Positions 45,907 to 56,411 of a stretch of 64,000 nt of DNA are shown piece by piece. The DNA is from Leuctra nigra. Its lineage: Eukaryota > Arthropoda > Insecta > Plecoptera > Leuctridae. How positions within the stretch are numbered: position 1 is the stretch's first letter; every line of letters starts with the position of its first letter. The translations under genes were made by a program, and so were the position numbers. The notes under the pieces are model-generated. The model searched no databases, was not told where the DNA came from, and saw nothing but the letters and a program-made list of their open reading frames with translations. The stretch spans positions 4,774,001 to 4,838,000 of the forward strand of contig OW203770.1 of NCBI GenBank assembly GCA_934045905.1, in the 5' to 3' direction.

Positions 45907-47472
45907 CAGGGCCGGCCCGTGGGTAGGGCGACGCGGGCCCACGCCCAGGGCGCCGAGATTTAGGGGGCGCCAAATTGTCAAATGATGTTATAATGATGTT
46001 ATGTTTTTTTCGAAAATATAATAAAAACATTTATTTCCTTTAAAACCTGATCTGGATAAAACACATAATTTTTTTTTTGTATTTGTAATATATCCTGCAA
46101 ATGTGCTTTGGCACGGTGGCAGTCTTTTCTTTCTTCTACTTCTTTCTTCACTTTTTCACTATCATCCTTTTATATTCCAAAAGTTCTTCAGCTTTTTTTC
46201 GCTGCCTCACTTAAACTGTTCCAGTCTTTAATTGTTCTTCTTATGAAGCTGTATTTTCCTATGTCGGTCTTTGATCCTTCTACAGTTATTTCTAACCCTC
46301 TTCGAACACTTCTCTGAACACCTCTCCCCACCCTTTCCCCCAGTTCCTCCCATCCTGTCCACCCATTCCTTACCCTAAAGAAGTTCATCAGTCTTTCATT
46401 TTTCCTTCTCTCCCCTAAATTTTCCCATCCTAATTCCTCTACCATCTCGCTGGGCCGTTCTCTTAATTTTTCAACTATCCCCTGCTCATCTCTGTTATTT
46501 CTCTGTTAATCTGTTATTTCTCAATATGTGCGTATGATAGTAAATGCGTGTGTATGTGTGTGTGTGTTTATGTAAGGTATGTAAGTAAGTGAGTAAGTAG
46601 AGTAATACATATTAAATATAAAACATGCGTTCTATCCAGTTCTGTCCAATGTTGAAAGCAACGCATGTTCAATTCGCGCTGTTATTTCAATTAATTTCTT
46701 GAGCTTTCGCCAGATATCATTAACAGTGCATTTTTCGTTTCCTGACGCACGATAGCAGACAAATGTGTGTCCCAAAATGTACTAAAATACTAGGGAACTA
46801 GGGAAGCTTCAAGTCCTTAAGGAGGGATCTCCGAATTTCATTTATGTATAGAAATCGTTCAAATTTGCCAAATAAATAGATTTTTATGTTCTGGATCATA
46901 ATATGGCAAGAAAAAGTGGTCAACGTGAACTAATTTTCGAAATTTATCGCTTCAAAGTTACAGTTTCTGTCTCATTATAACATTGCGACCATACGGAAAA
47001 AGTCATGCTGATATTTTTAAATGCGTATTTGGCTGCTTTCCCACCTATAGAATTTTTTGAAAAACTACTATAGCGTGTATCAGATGCAATATTTTATTAT
47101 TACATTTTTAAATGTATACCTTCGTGGACGTTTTACCGAGCTATGAGGATTTTTCTGCCTTATTTTAACGTTTTTCCATCTGAAAAGTGCAGTTTTACAT
47201 GTAAAAGTGTGTTGCCATGGTAAAACGGCCTTCTAGAAATTCGAAATCCTTTGCAAATTTGTAGAAATTTCCAGAAAACCGTGATTGTATCACTCATCCC
47301 TCCTTAAAATGCATGAAAATACATCAGTTATAATAATAAAAATTAAAAAAATCGGGGCTGTGTTCCCCGGACCCCCGTGCACGGGCGATATAGTAAAAAA
47401 GAGTGGGGTGTGGGGGGGGGGGGGGCCAAAAAAAACTTGCCCAGGGCGCCGAAAAGTCACGGGCCGGCCCTG
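45907..47472. mobile_element. hAT-type element, 1566 bp, TSD GAAGTGAT
   Basis: Ends CAGGGCCGGCCCGTG and CACGGGCCGGCCCTG. Exact duplications at 45899-45906 and 47473-47480. Subterminal GCCCAGGGCGCCGA recurs at both ends. It contains a non-LTR remnant at 46120-46450. Confidence 0.92.
46120..46450 (-). pseudogene. Non-LTR reverse-transcriptase C-terminal fragment
   Basis: The - strand frame ends GKYSFIRRTIKDWNSL before AAKKS. F..RTI.DWN.L is a motif at the end of the ORF2 product of jockey/RTE/CR1-like LINEs. Only about 85 residues are preserved. It is nested in the hAT at 45907-47472. Confidence 0.6.
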
Positions 47473-47894
47473 GAAGTGATATTATTTTAAAGTAGGTGTA
47501 CTCTATTACTACCTGGTCTATAGAGCTGTTTTTAAATCTCTCCTCGTAAGGATTAAATAATAAATATTCAAAGCTCTCGTGGAGGATGGTGTAGAGGATA
47601 ATTTAGCCACGGGCGGATTGAACTATCAATATTGAACTACCGCATCACCCCGCATTCCCCCCCCCCCCCCGCCCCCCGTTCGACATTCGAACACTCTCCT
47701 TACTATAATATGTGCAATCAACAAAGAATTGTGGGGTTTCATTTGGCTCAAAGTATAGGTAACAATTTTGTGCATTACGTCTCCTCTTTTAGAAGTTTTT
47801 TTTTAATCTGCTTTTACTAAAAAAATAAGTTAAATCAAAAATCCTGATAAAATGCATGCTCCCTATAGAGATGAAGATATTTATGTAGATTCTA

Positions 47895-49218
47895 TCCCCA
47901 TAAAAAACACTCCGTGTAAAAGTACCAGCCAAGTCTCTTCAACTATAAAAAAATAGAAGAAATCTAAAAATTCAGCACTGAAAAGTAGTGATATCAAAAA
48001 ATGAGCCAAGTCAAAACTAAATTTTAAAAACCAAAATATACTTGGCGCATCGTGTATATAAATAGTATAGAAGCATATGCCAAAAATCAAACGTACCTCA
48101 ATATATATAATATACCTATAATGCCCTTAAAAACGATGCGCCAAGTATATTTTGGTTTTTAAAATTTAGTTTTGACTTGGCTCATTTTTTGATATCACTA
48201 CTTTTCAGTGCTGAATTTTTAGATTTCTTCTATTTTTTTATAGTTGAAGAGACTTGGCTGGTACTTTTACACGGAGTGTTTTTTATGGGGATATCACTTA
48301 TTTTTTTAGTTTATTTACACAACTTGTAACACACATCGGAGCAACAATGACTAAATACTTTAAAAAAATACGCCATTTCCGAATTGGTTAATACGAAAAA
48401 TTGAGTTTGGTGCTCAATATCCCTCCAATATCACTTAAAGTGATATTCCATGAAGAATTGCGAAAGCTTCGTTCCAATCAGTCCAGCCGTTTTCGAGATA
48501 TGGTATCACTTCCGGTTTTCAAAATGGCGACTGAAATTTCAGCCACCTAGAATTTATTTCTAAAAATGTTATGTATCATTATAAGCCTTCTAAATATGTA
48601 GTTATTGTAGTAAGAGGTCATTAAAATCTAGTTCTTCATTTTCATGACGTCATTTCCGGTTTCGGTAATAGTACATCTCTACTTTAACTATTGATATTCC
48701 ATATAGAAGACCGTCTGAATCATTTAGCGCTGTTTTAATTCCTAACGGTCTAGCCGTTTTTGAGATATGACGTCACTTCCGGTTTCAAAATGGCGGCTTC
48801 CTGTTGGTTTTATAAAAAGGCACCTCAGACGCCAAAAGTGCACATGTGGTGAAAATTTCAGACCGATCGGCTCAGCCGTTTAGGCTGTGGCGGTGATTGC
48901 GGTGTTTCCTGATATCATCTGAATCATCTGAAGATCAAAGTGGTGTAATTTCACTGTTTTCTCGGCCCTCCAGCTAGCAAATGGAATAACCTATTGTTAT
49001 AAAATTTGGTATATGTTGTCAGGTGGGCCATAGCTCAAAATTAAGATGTTTCGCAACAATGTGAGATTTCCCAATTTTGAGATCCAGTAGGCCGAAAATG
49101 CCATGTTATTGCTAACAGTAAAAGTGTTTGGTCTGCTCCTCAGTTTTTAGGCATTTACGGTATGTTGAGTGACTGTGAGTGTACGGTACGACTTGGCTGG
49201 GTGGAGCGACCGCTCCAC
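47895..49218. mobile_element. Foldback-type element, copy B (relative of 4842-8837)
   Basis: The left arm 47894-48053 and the inverted arm 48133-48292 are essentially perfect 160-base mirror copies 79 bases apart. The right part carries TGACGTCACTTCCGGTTT units and ends at the hairpin GTGGAGC-gacc-GCTCCAC. A 9-base direct repeat TAGATTCTA flanks it (47886-47894 and 49219-49227). No coding sequence. Confidence 0.75.
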
Positions 49219-49379
49219 TAGATTCTAATCCATGGTCGCACTGGCACACTGTGTAATATGGCATTTCAAACTGCTGAACATGGTTATCGAAAAGCTAAAT
49301 TGGAACGAAATTCAAATATGCCCGGTTAGTTTCATAGTTTGAATGCGAATGGAACGAAATGGGCAATGTATCCGCTAGA

Positions 49380-49600
49380 TCTCTACGGAAGCGCCGATGT
49401 AAAGAGTTGATGAGACTAGTGTCGCGTGGGTTGGCGGGTGGTGGCGGTATCTATGAGTGGGTGTCGGAGGGTGGTTACTCCCCCCTATTGACGCACACGG
49501 CCATGTCGTTATCGCACAGGCGGGGGTGTCAGAGTGCCACGTGTGTGGCCGTGGGTTTCATAGAGGCCGTGGGCGGCGACGGCGGGAGACGGTTTCAAAA
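49380..49600. other. GC-rich open stretch, unassigned
   Basis: It is open on + for 105 codons from 49359, but there is no recognisable domain. The composition is Gly/Arg-rich and no convincing splice sites frame it. It could be an exon or a repeat fragment. Confidence 0.25.
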
Positions 49601-49675
49601 GCGTTCCATTTATGAATTGGAGATTGTTCCAGTTTATTTCGTAAACAGCAGTGTTCCTACTTTTTCCTTGAATTG

Positions 49676-50190
49676 AGGCGATACAAGCCCTCGGCCGTTT
49701 TAGAAAATTGAGAAAGAAAAATGGTTTCATAAGTGGGTGTAACTTTGATAGGATGTTCACATGATCAGTCTGATTGTATTAGTAGCACTTTTTCATTTTT
49801 ACTTCTTGCATAATTGTTAATTAGGCGCCGGTTATTCAACAAAAACCGCTCAAAACTATGATATATCCGATTCAATTCAATTGTATATACGAAACCCGTG
49901 AACCAATTGATTTCAAATTTTAATCATAATTAGATAAAATACAAACTTAGGGTTATCACTTGGCACATTTTTAAAGTTAAATTTCATACGCCCCCATTGA
50001 GACAAGTAAATATAAAATTTTTCACCAAAAATCAACTAATAATTACTAATTTACGAAGCGAAAAATAAAAAAATGTACCAAGTGATTACCCTAAGCCTGT
50101 CTTGATCTAATCGTGATATAAATTTCAAATCATTTCGTCAACCCATTTTGTCTCCAATCGTTACCAAAATAGTGCATGCAATAAGCATGT
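49676..50190 (+). repeat. Dispersed repeat, copy 3 of the 15216-16184 family
   Basis: It follows 15409-15930 in order: ctcggccgttttagaaaatt, catgatcagtctgattgta, gccggttattcaacaaaa, and the inverted acaaacttagggttatcac core. The outer TIRs are not seen. Confidence 0.75.
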
Positions 50191-50275
50191 AAATCAACGT
50201 TGTCAATATTAGATTATTAGTTACTACCTACCTATTGCTTTTGCAAATTATATGGCCAGAATATCAGTACCAAGC

Positions 50276-50900
50276 CACCGCGTAGAGAACAGCTATCTTC
50301 ACACTATTAAGCTTACGGTGTGAACACTTCAATGATCTACCATTGGCTCCCGTGAATACGGACTACGGGTGGAATACGCAGAAAAAAATGCTATAAAATC
50401 GACCCTTGGTCAGTCTGCACCCTAGCCGATCGCAGCGCTAAGTTCGCTGGTGGCGATCCCGGAACTAATCTAGGCAATCATTTTATTTCTTGAGTGATAG
50501 TCAATGGCGCGAGCTGTCAAATGCCGTCTTTTAGGTTATTTGCTGTTTGGTGAATAATAAGTAAGTGAAAATGCTTGTATTACATGTTAATTATTACAAT
50601 CAATAAACTAAACACATTTTTACACTGATATCAACCCTTTTAATTTCATCTGATCGTTATCCAAGTTGTTTAAGTTCTAATTTATACATTTGATTTTGAA
50701 TTAACCCGCTAAAATTCAGGTTAGTTCGATTTTCTAACACCAACCATGGTGCTTAGAGAGCGCTGCGAACGGCTGGTAGCCGCAGCCAATCCACTCTATA
50801 GACCTGGCCATATTTAGCATTGGAGCCTGTTTCACGTCTCAAGCCCATCTGATCTCACCTTAAATTTAATAGTGTGAAGATAGATGTTCTCTACGCGGTG
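50276..50900. mobile_element. TIR element with 7-bp TSD (ACCAAGC), 625 bp
   Basis: Ends CACCGCGTAGAGAACA and TGTTCTCTACGCGGTG continue into (inverted) CTATCTTCACACTATTAA. Duplications at 50269-50275 and 50901-50907. The CAC..GTG ends and 7-bp duplication match the element at 15216-16184. Confidence 0.85.
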
Positions 50901-50907
50901 ACCAAGC

Positions 50908-52190
50908 TATAGAAAAATATTAGTCAGTTTAGCAGTAGGCTTCTTACAGGACTTCTAATTTGTCTTTTGGCAAATTATATACTATCTGTGCCTCCCAAAT
51001 TGCTAACTTTTTTTGTAAGTTTTCGTTTTTTTACTACAGCTCTACTTTAAGGACCAACCTATCCATTACCGATTCGTTTAGGAAATCGTCTGTGAGCTAG
51101 CTAGTTTATCACCGTGAACCACAGTTTCGTATTTCCACATTTTTAAATTTATGCAAAATTTATTTTATCTTCGGGCGGGGTATAGCATATTGGACTTGCT
51201 GAACATCTCTTGTACTATATTTTGAATAATGTTTTTAATATTAGTATTTTTATATTTAGTCAAACTGTTTCTATAGCGTGCTTCTAAAATATCAGCGTTT
51301 GAATTGTTCCGAAAGAACGAGCACAATTGTTATAAAAATACATAATTCATGTTTTCTTTCGAATGTTACAAAACACTTTTTTAAACCATTATCTCTCAAA
51401 ACAGGGATCATTGAATGATGGAAGGAATTATTACATGTCATTACTCATTTCATACTGATTTTCCTGTTTCGGAATGCCGTTTTTTAAATACCCGAGTCGA
51501 CCTAAGGCCGAGTCCGGACGTCCGAGCGTATTGGTAAATTTATCATGGTCGCGCGGGTGTGCCGGGTTTAAAGCGCCGGTAACAGCTGATCGACGAGGCT
51601 GCCATCTTGTGTGTGACGTAGTAATCTTAACAGCTGAGGTACAGTAGTACAGAAGGGAAATGCAGCACATTCTTGACTGAGTTCACTGTACCCTCCCCCC
51701 CCTTCTTCATAAGTACATGTCTTCACTGTACGTAGTTTTGAGAGAATTGGCACGTTCATTTTATACACGAATAAGTATGGATTTTTTGGCCTCATTATTT
51801 TGCATAATTTGAATGATGATTGGTTAATTAAAATGAGACTGCAATACATTTTACAATTTAAATTTATATTCGTCATTTTTTAATATTTTCATTTATATAC
51901 CAAATCTAAATTCGCCTATCAAAGCTGTGCATAAACTTCCCCACTTGGATTTTTTTGTTATCTTTCTCCTTGGTCCTGTTGTTTAGGACACAATTTTAAT
52001 TTTGAGCTTGAATAATAATTTAAGTAAATTTTAACTAATCTATGAGTTAGGTACTAATGCCACATATTTCATTATCGTATTGATAAGAAAGTCGTTTATT
52101 AATTTCGATTCATAATAAAATTAAATTGCAATATTAGAAGAATCGAATCCGGTCACGCCCGATGGGGTTCCATTTCTCATCGCCAGTGCT
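50908..52190. other. No gene recognised
   Basis: AT-rich. A short GC-richer patch at 51490-51620 includes CAGCTGATCGACGAGGCTGCC but shows no exon framing that I trust. Confidence 0.45.
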
Positions 52191-52199
52191 GTATTCATA

Positions 52200-52605
52200 T
52201 TTATCGAACGCACGGTGGCGCCGCTAGCGCTAATTCGCGGAACTAACTGACAGCGGACGGGTTTCAAGATGGCGGCTAGGCGGTGAAATGGACGTAAATT
52301 TTACTCGTAGTCTTTTCATATTAATAATTAGTGTATTATTAACGTTAGTTTATAGTCTACCTAATCACTAACGCCTAGCTAATAATGTCTAGTGTCGTAT
52401 CAACCTATATTGAAACAGTGTTATGCGTGTTTTGAGCGTGTTTTCCCAAGTTTTCTGTCGTACCAAGCTGAGGGCGGAAGCCGTCACACCCCTCCTTTGA
52501 AAGTCAACTTGCATAAATTCTAGTGAAATTATCAATCCATCGTCCTTCTATCGGGCTATGGTATTCATGGAAAATACACCCCACAGGAAAATTAACTACA
52601 ACATG
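52200..52605 (+). CDS. Probable 5' exon with CpG-rich promoter-like start, product unknown
   Basis: A CpG-rich stretch (gcacggtggcgccgctagcg, then caagatggcggctaggcgg) precedes an ATG at 52558. That frame reads MVFMENTPHRKINYNM and runs straight into a consensus donor ATG|gtatgt at 52606, phase 0. Upstream ATGs at about 52269 (five codons) and 52289 (27 codons, hydrophobic, starting MDVNFTRSLFILII) would be uORFs. The gene would continue right; the acceptor at 63982 is in a compatible phase. No family recognised. Confidence 0.4.
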
Positions 52606-53505
52606 GTATGTAAAAGTGATGTTTTGTTATAATTTGTCTCCTGTACTTGGCTCTCCGTAGACTTTACGGATTGATTTCTTGACATATCGAATGACCCCAC
52701 CCATTTTCAAGCGGCAAGTATCTTCGCTCGCCCACTCACTCAACGCAATCTTATCTAGCAGATAAGTGGCCATTTAGGATGACAGACATTCCAATGCGGT
52801 TATTTTATTTCCAACTCCTCTATTCTGGGAAGCGTTTATGTAACAATTTCTACTCAGCAAGTATAGGCTGACGTATACTATAGGCTAGCCAGATACAATA
52901 AGTACCTACCTACCGACCGACATTCCATCCATTTTAGCGTGTTTTCATGGCTCTTCGTTCCGTATGGTGCGGGAAAAAGCGTTTGTTATCAAAATTGGTG
53001 CTTATTACGTCAAGGTCGAATTTAATTATAGTTTTAAAGTAAATTTGTGGCAATGTTTTGAGATTTACTGGCTGTACTCGAGAAGTCGAAGAATGAGATG
53101 AACCAAGGTCTATAATAATGTATTATGACTAATTTATTATTAGTCACTCCACTCAACAGATAACGAAAAACTATTTGTGAAATATTTTCAAATGGCATGA
53201 CATGACATTTGCGGAGAGATGTGACCACAATTTTTCCGAAGTGGACGACGAAAAACATGAAAAATCACCGTTCGACATGTTACACATTAGTACATAGTTT
53301 TTTGCTGTAGTTTTTTAATTTTCCTAACCCTTAAACAGTGACAAGACAATACTAAATAGTTCGTTAGGTACCTACTACCTAAACAACAATTTATACATTT
53401 ATTAAAATTAATAAATTTTATTAAATTAAACAATTTATTAAAAAAAACACGCGAATCATTTGGAAAATTGGTGCATCCTAAGATAGTATTTAAAAAAAAT
53501 ACATG
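52606..53505. other. No gene recognised (possible first intron)
   Basis: AT-rich. The frames at 53034-53258 and 53287-53532 have no supporting features. Confidence 0.45.
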
Positions 53506-53513
53506 CCATAAAA

Positions 53514-54096
53514 CAGAGATGGGCACTATCAAAGATACAAGTACCTATCTTTGATAGTATCTTTGATACTTGATACTATCAGTATCTATATCTTGATACT
53601 TTTCTTGGAGTCAGTATCAAATATCAATTATCAATTAATATTCAAAATAGTATCAAGTATCTTTTTACCGAAAAGATACTTTTGATAGGTACTTTGGAAT
53701 TTTGGACTAAAATGTTTCAGTTTAGAACCTAAGGTATATTTTCTAGGAATCACTCTTGCCCATACATACCCTTTTTTCACCCAACCCCCAAGAACACTTT
53801 TGTCAATGATCTCCCCCTCCCTCACCTTGACCAAATTCTTCCTCAGCAGCGGTATCAAAGTATCTCTGATAAAATATCTTTGATACCATTTTTGATACTT
53901 GATACTTTGATACTATCAAAGTATCTTTTGATACTAAGTAGACTTCATCAGATCATGAACCAGATCTTTTGATACTTTGATACTATTATCAATTGATACT
54001 CAAATTTAATGAAGTATCAAGTATCTATTTGAAAATTTTAAGAGTATCAGTATCTTGTATCTTGATACTTTTTCCAAGTATCTTTGCCCATCTCTG
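53514..54096. mobile_element. hAT MITE, 583 bp, TSD CCATAAAA
   Basis: Ends CAGAGATGGGCACTATCAAA and (inverted) GTATCTTTGCCCATCTCTG. Exact duplications at 53506-53513 and 54097-54104. Iterated TTTGATACTATCAAAGTATC words at both ends. Confidence 0.93.
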
Positions 54097-54137
54097 CCAT
54101 AAAATATCTTAACATTCCATGATTTTACCTAGAGGTA

Positions 54138-54351
54138 CACTCGACAATTCATAAAACGGTATTTGAACGAAACAGATTGACTGCTAGTCAGGTTCATTGA
54201 AATCAATCCTTGTTATTATCAATGAAATCAGAGCTCACCTACTAGAGGTAGATGACGAGTAAGTATAGACTTCATCAGATCATGAACCATGATCATCATT
54301 TTTTTCAGACAATCCATTTCTTTCAAATACCGTTTTATGAATTGTCGAGTG
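54138..54351. mobile_element. CACTCG-family MITE, 214 bp, TA-flanked
   Basis: Ends CACTCGACAATTCATAAAAC and GTTTTATGAATTGTCGAGTG, with TA at 54136-54137 and 54352-54353. A wider mirror, CATGATTTTACCT..AGGTACACT, extends from about 54118 to 54420. Confidence 0.85.
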
Positions 54352-54710
54352 TACCCAATGACATAATTATAAAGCTAGTAGCTTTATATGTCATTGAGTG
54401 TACCTGAGGTAAAATCATGGCTATCTCTTGCTACTGTACCTACTACTACCTACCCTGCTGAAAAATGTCTAGTAGTCACGATCTTGTCAAATTTTGAAAA
54501 TTTTATTATAAGGTTGGTACCTACTTAAATAAACGAGAATTAAATACACAATTTTGTCAAGATTCGCAAGATCAGTAGTAGTACTAAATTGGAGATATTC
54601 GAAATTTAGAAGCATCTAAGTTTTCTAAAAATTATATTCCTTTTGATTATGTGTGATTTTTTTTAAAAATGATATTTTGATGATAGTTTACTAGGATTGT
54701 TGTTTACAAG

Positions 54711-55060
54711 CCCCCCCCCCCCCCCCCCCCCCCACTTGGTCCGTCATTGTTGCCAACTGTCACAACAATGTCATATCAAGGTGCACACGTGATTCTCGGC
54801 CGACACGCGTGAAAGCGAACGCAGGAGTCTCAAGGCCCCCCCCCCCCCCCCCACCGCCCACCAGTGGTATTTCTGGACGCCACGGGGACGCCTCGGCGGC
54901 ACCCGACGCCGTGCACGGGCCACGAACCCTGGACTCGCGACTCACCTGCATGCATGGGCATCCGCAGGATTCTGCCAGGTGGGGGCAGGGCAAGGAGGGG
55001 GTGTGTGGGCGTGGGGCCCGCAGGGTGTTTTTTGGTTTTTGGACACTTTGACATCAATTT
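54711..55060. other. C-run-rich, GC-rich stretch, unassigned
   Basis: C runs lie at 54711-54733 and 54836-54852, followed by GC-rich DNA open in several frames. On the - strand a consensus donor CAG|gtgagt (near 54946) follows ATGCCCATGCATG. No conserved protein recognised. Confidence 0.3.
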
Positions 55061-55843
55061 TGAGACGTTATAAAGTGTACCTATTTTGTTGAAATATTCA
55101 ATATTTTTTAAATATTGCACTTTGGGATGGTGGGAGACATGTTCAAACCTGCCCCGCAAGGCATGTTTTGGTTTGTTGACACTTTGAAATCAATTTTCTT
55201 TAGTTTTTTTGGCTACAAAATGATACTAGGTATACTAAAAACCTCAGAATTTGTTTATGTTTTCCGGACATCCAGGGGGGGGGGGGAGGGCAAGCGCCCC
55301 CCTTGCCCCTCCCTGTGGCGCCCATGCTTGTATGCAACATCACCTTCTCATGCACGGTGCACCGTTTATTTTGTGGAGTTAAAAATGGATGCGTTGCTTA
55401 GGGCCGGTATTACCATCTCGGTGTATTTAAAGGTACCTACCTATACCATTATACTGCAGTTTAATTCCGGAGCTTATTTCCGCAGTTTAAATTAACCTCA
55501 CACTTGACACTATACCTACATTTACTGCAGTTTTTTAAGATGTGCCGCAGTAATGGTAACTAATACAACACATTTTTCGAAGTGGAGCTGATTAAACTTT
55601 AATGGTAATATGCCCTCTTCTTAGAGGCACTACAATATCCGTAGAGATGGGAGATGATACTGATCATTCTTCCGGAATGATGGAGACGTGGCCAAATGTG
55701 TTAAATTCGCTTTCACTTCTCGTGAAGTCTTATTGAATAGGCTCTATCCACATTAACCTTAACTTAATTCAATGATAATACATTTCCTGTCATAAAATAA
55801 AGGCTATAATCTCCCCTTATATTGCACATTAATGCCGAAGATA

Positions 55844-56043
55844 CACTCGACAATTCATAAAACGGTAGTTAGAAATGGATTGTCTGAAAAAATGTAATGG
55901 CATAATCTGATGAAATACTTACTAGTCATCTACCTCTAGTAGGTGAGCTCTGATTTCATTGATAATAACAAGGATTGATTGTCAATGAACCTGACCAGCA
56001 GCCAATCTGTTTCGTTCAATACCGTTTTATGAATTGTCGAGTG
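55844..56043. mobile_element. CACTCG-family MITE
   Basis: Ends CACTCGACAATTCATAAAAC and GTTTTATGAATTGTCGAGTG. The TA duplication is kept on the left and mutated to TG on the right. Confidence 0.82.
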
Positions 56044-56119
56044 TGCCTACTTATCTGGTCGCTACTGAGCGTGAGTAATAAGTATATTATAGTACCTAGG
56101 TAGGTACTCTTACTAAGCT

Positions 56120-56411
56120 AGTGTTGGGACTTGAAAATTTTCAAATGAAATTTTTCAGGACTTGAAAATTTTCATAAAATTTTTCATCAAAGTACTCTTT
56201 TACAGCTAGGACATTTTAGCATATGTTTTATTTTTTTATTTTGTATAGTACCTATTAATGGAGGGGTTTTACATTATTATGCGAGATAGAAATGCGTTTA
56301 AAAATGTCGGTGCACTAGGTACCAGAAAAAAAAGAAAAAAAATACCTTCCTCAGGATTTAAAACATTGAAAATTTTCACACAAAAAATTTCATGAAAAAT
56401 CCCAACCCTAC
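56120..56411. mobile_element. hAT MITE, relative of 11456-11771
   Basis: Starts TAGTGTTGGGACTTGAAAAT and ends AAAATCCCAACCCTA. The interior follows the 11456 copy closely (TGGAGGGGTTTTACATTATT, ATTATGCGAGATAGAAATGC). No exact duplication. Confidence 0.78.
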
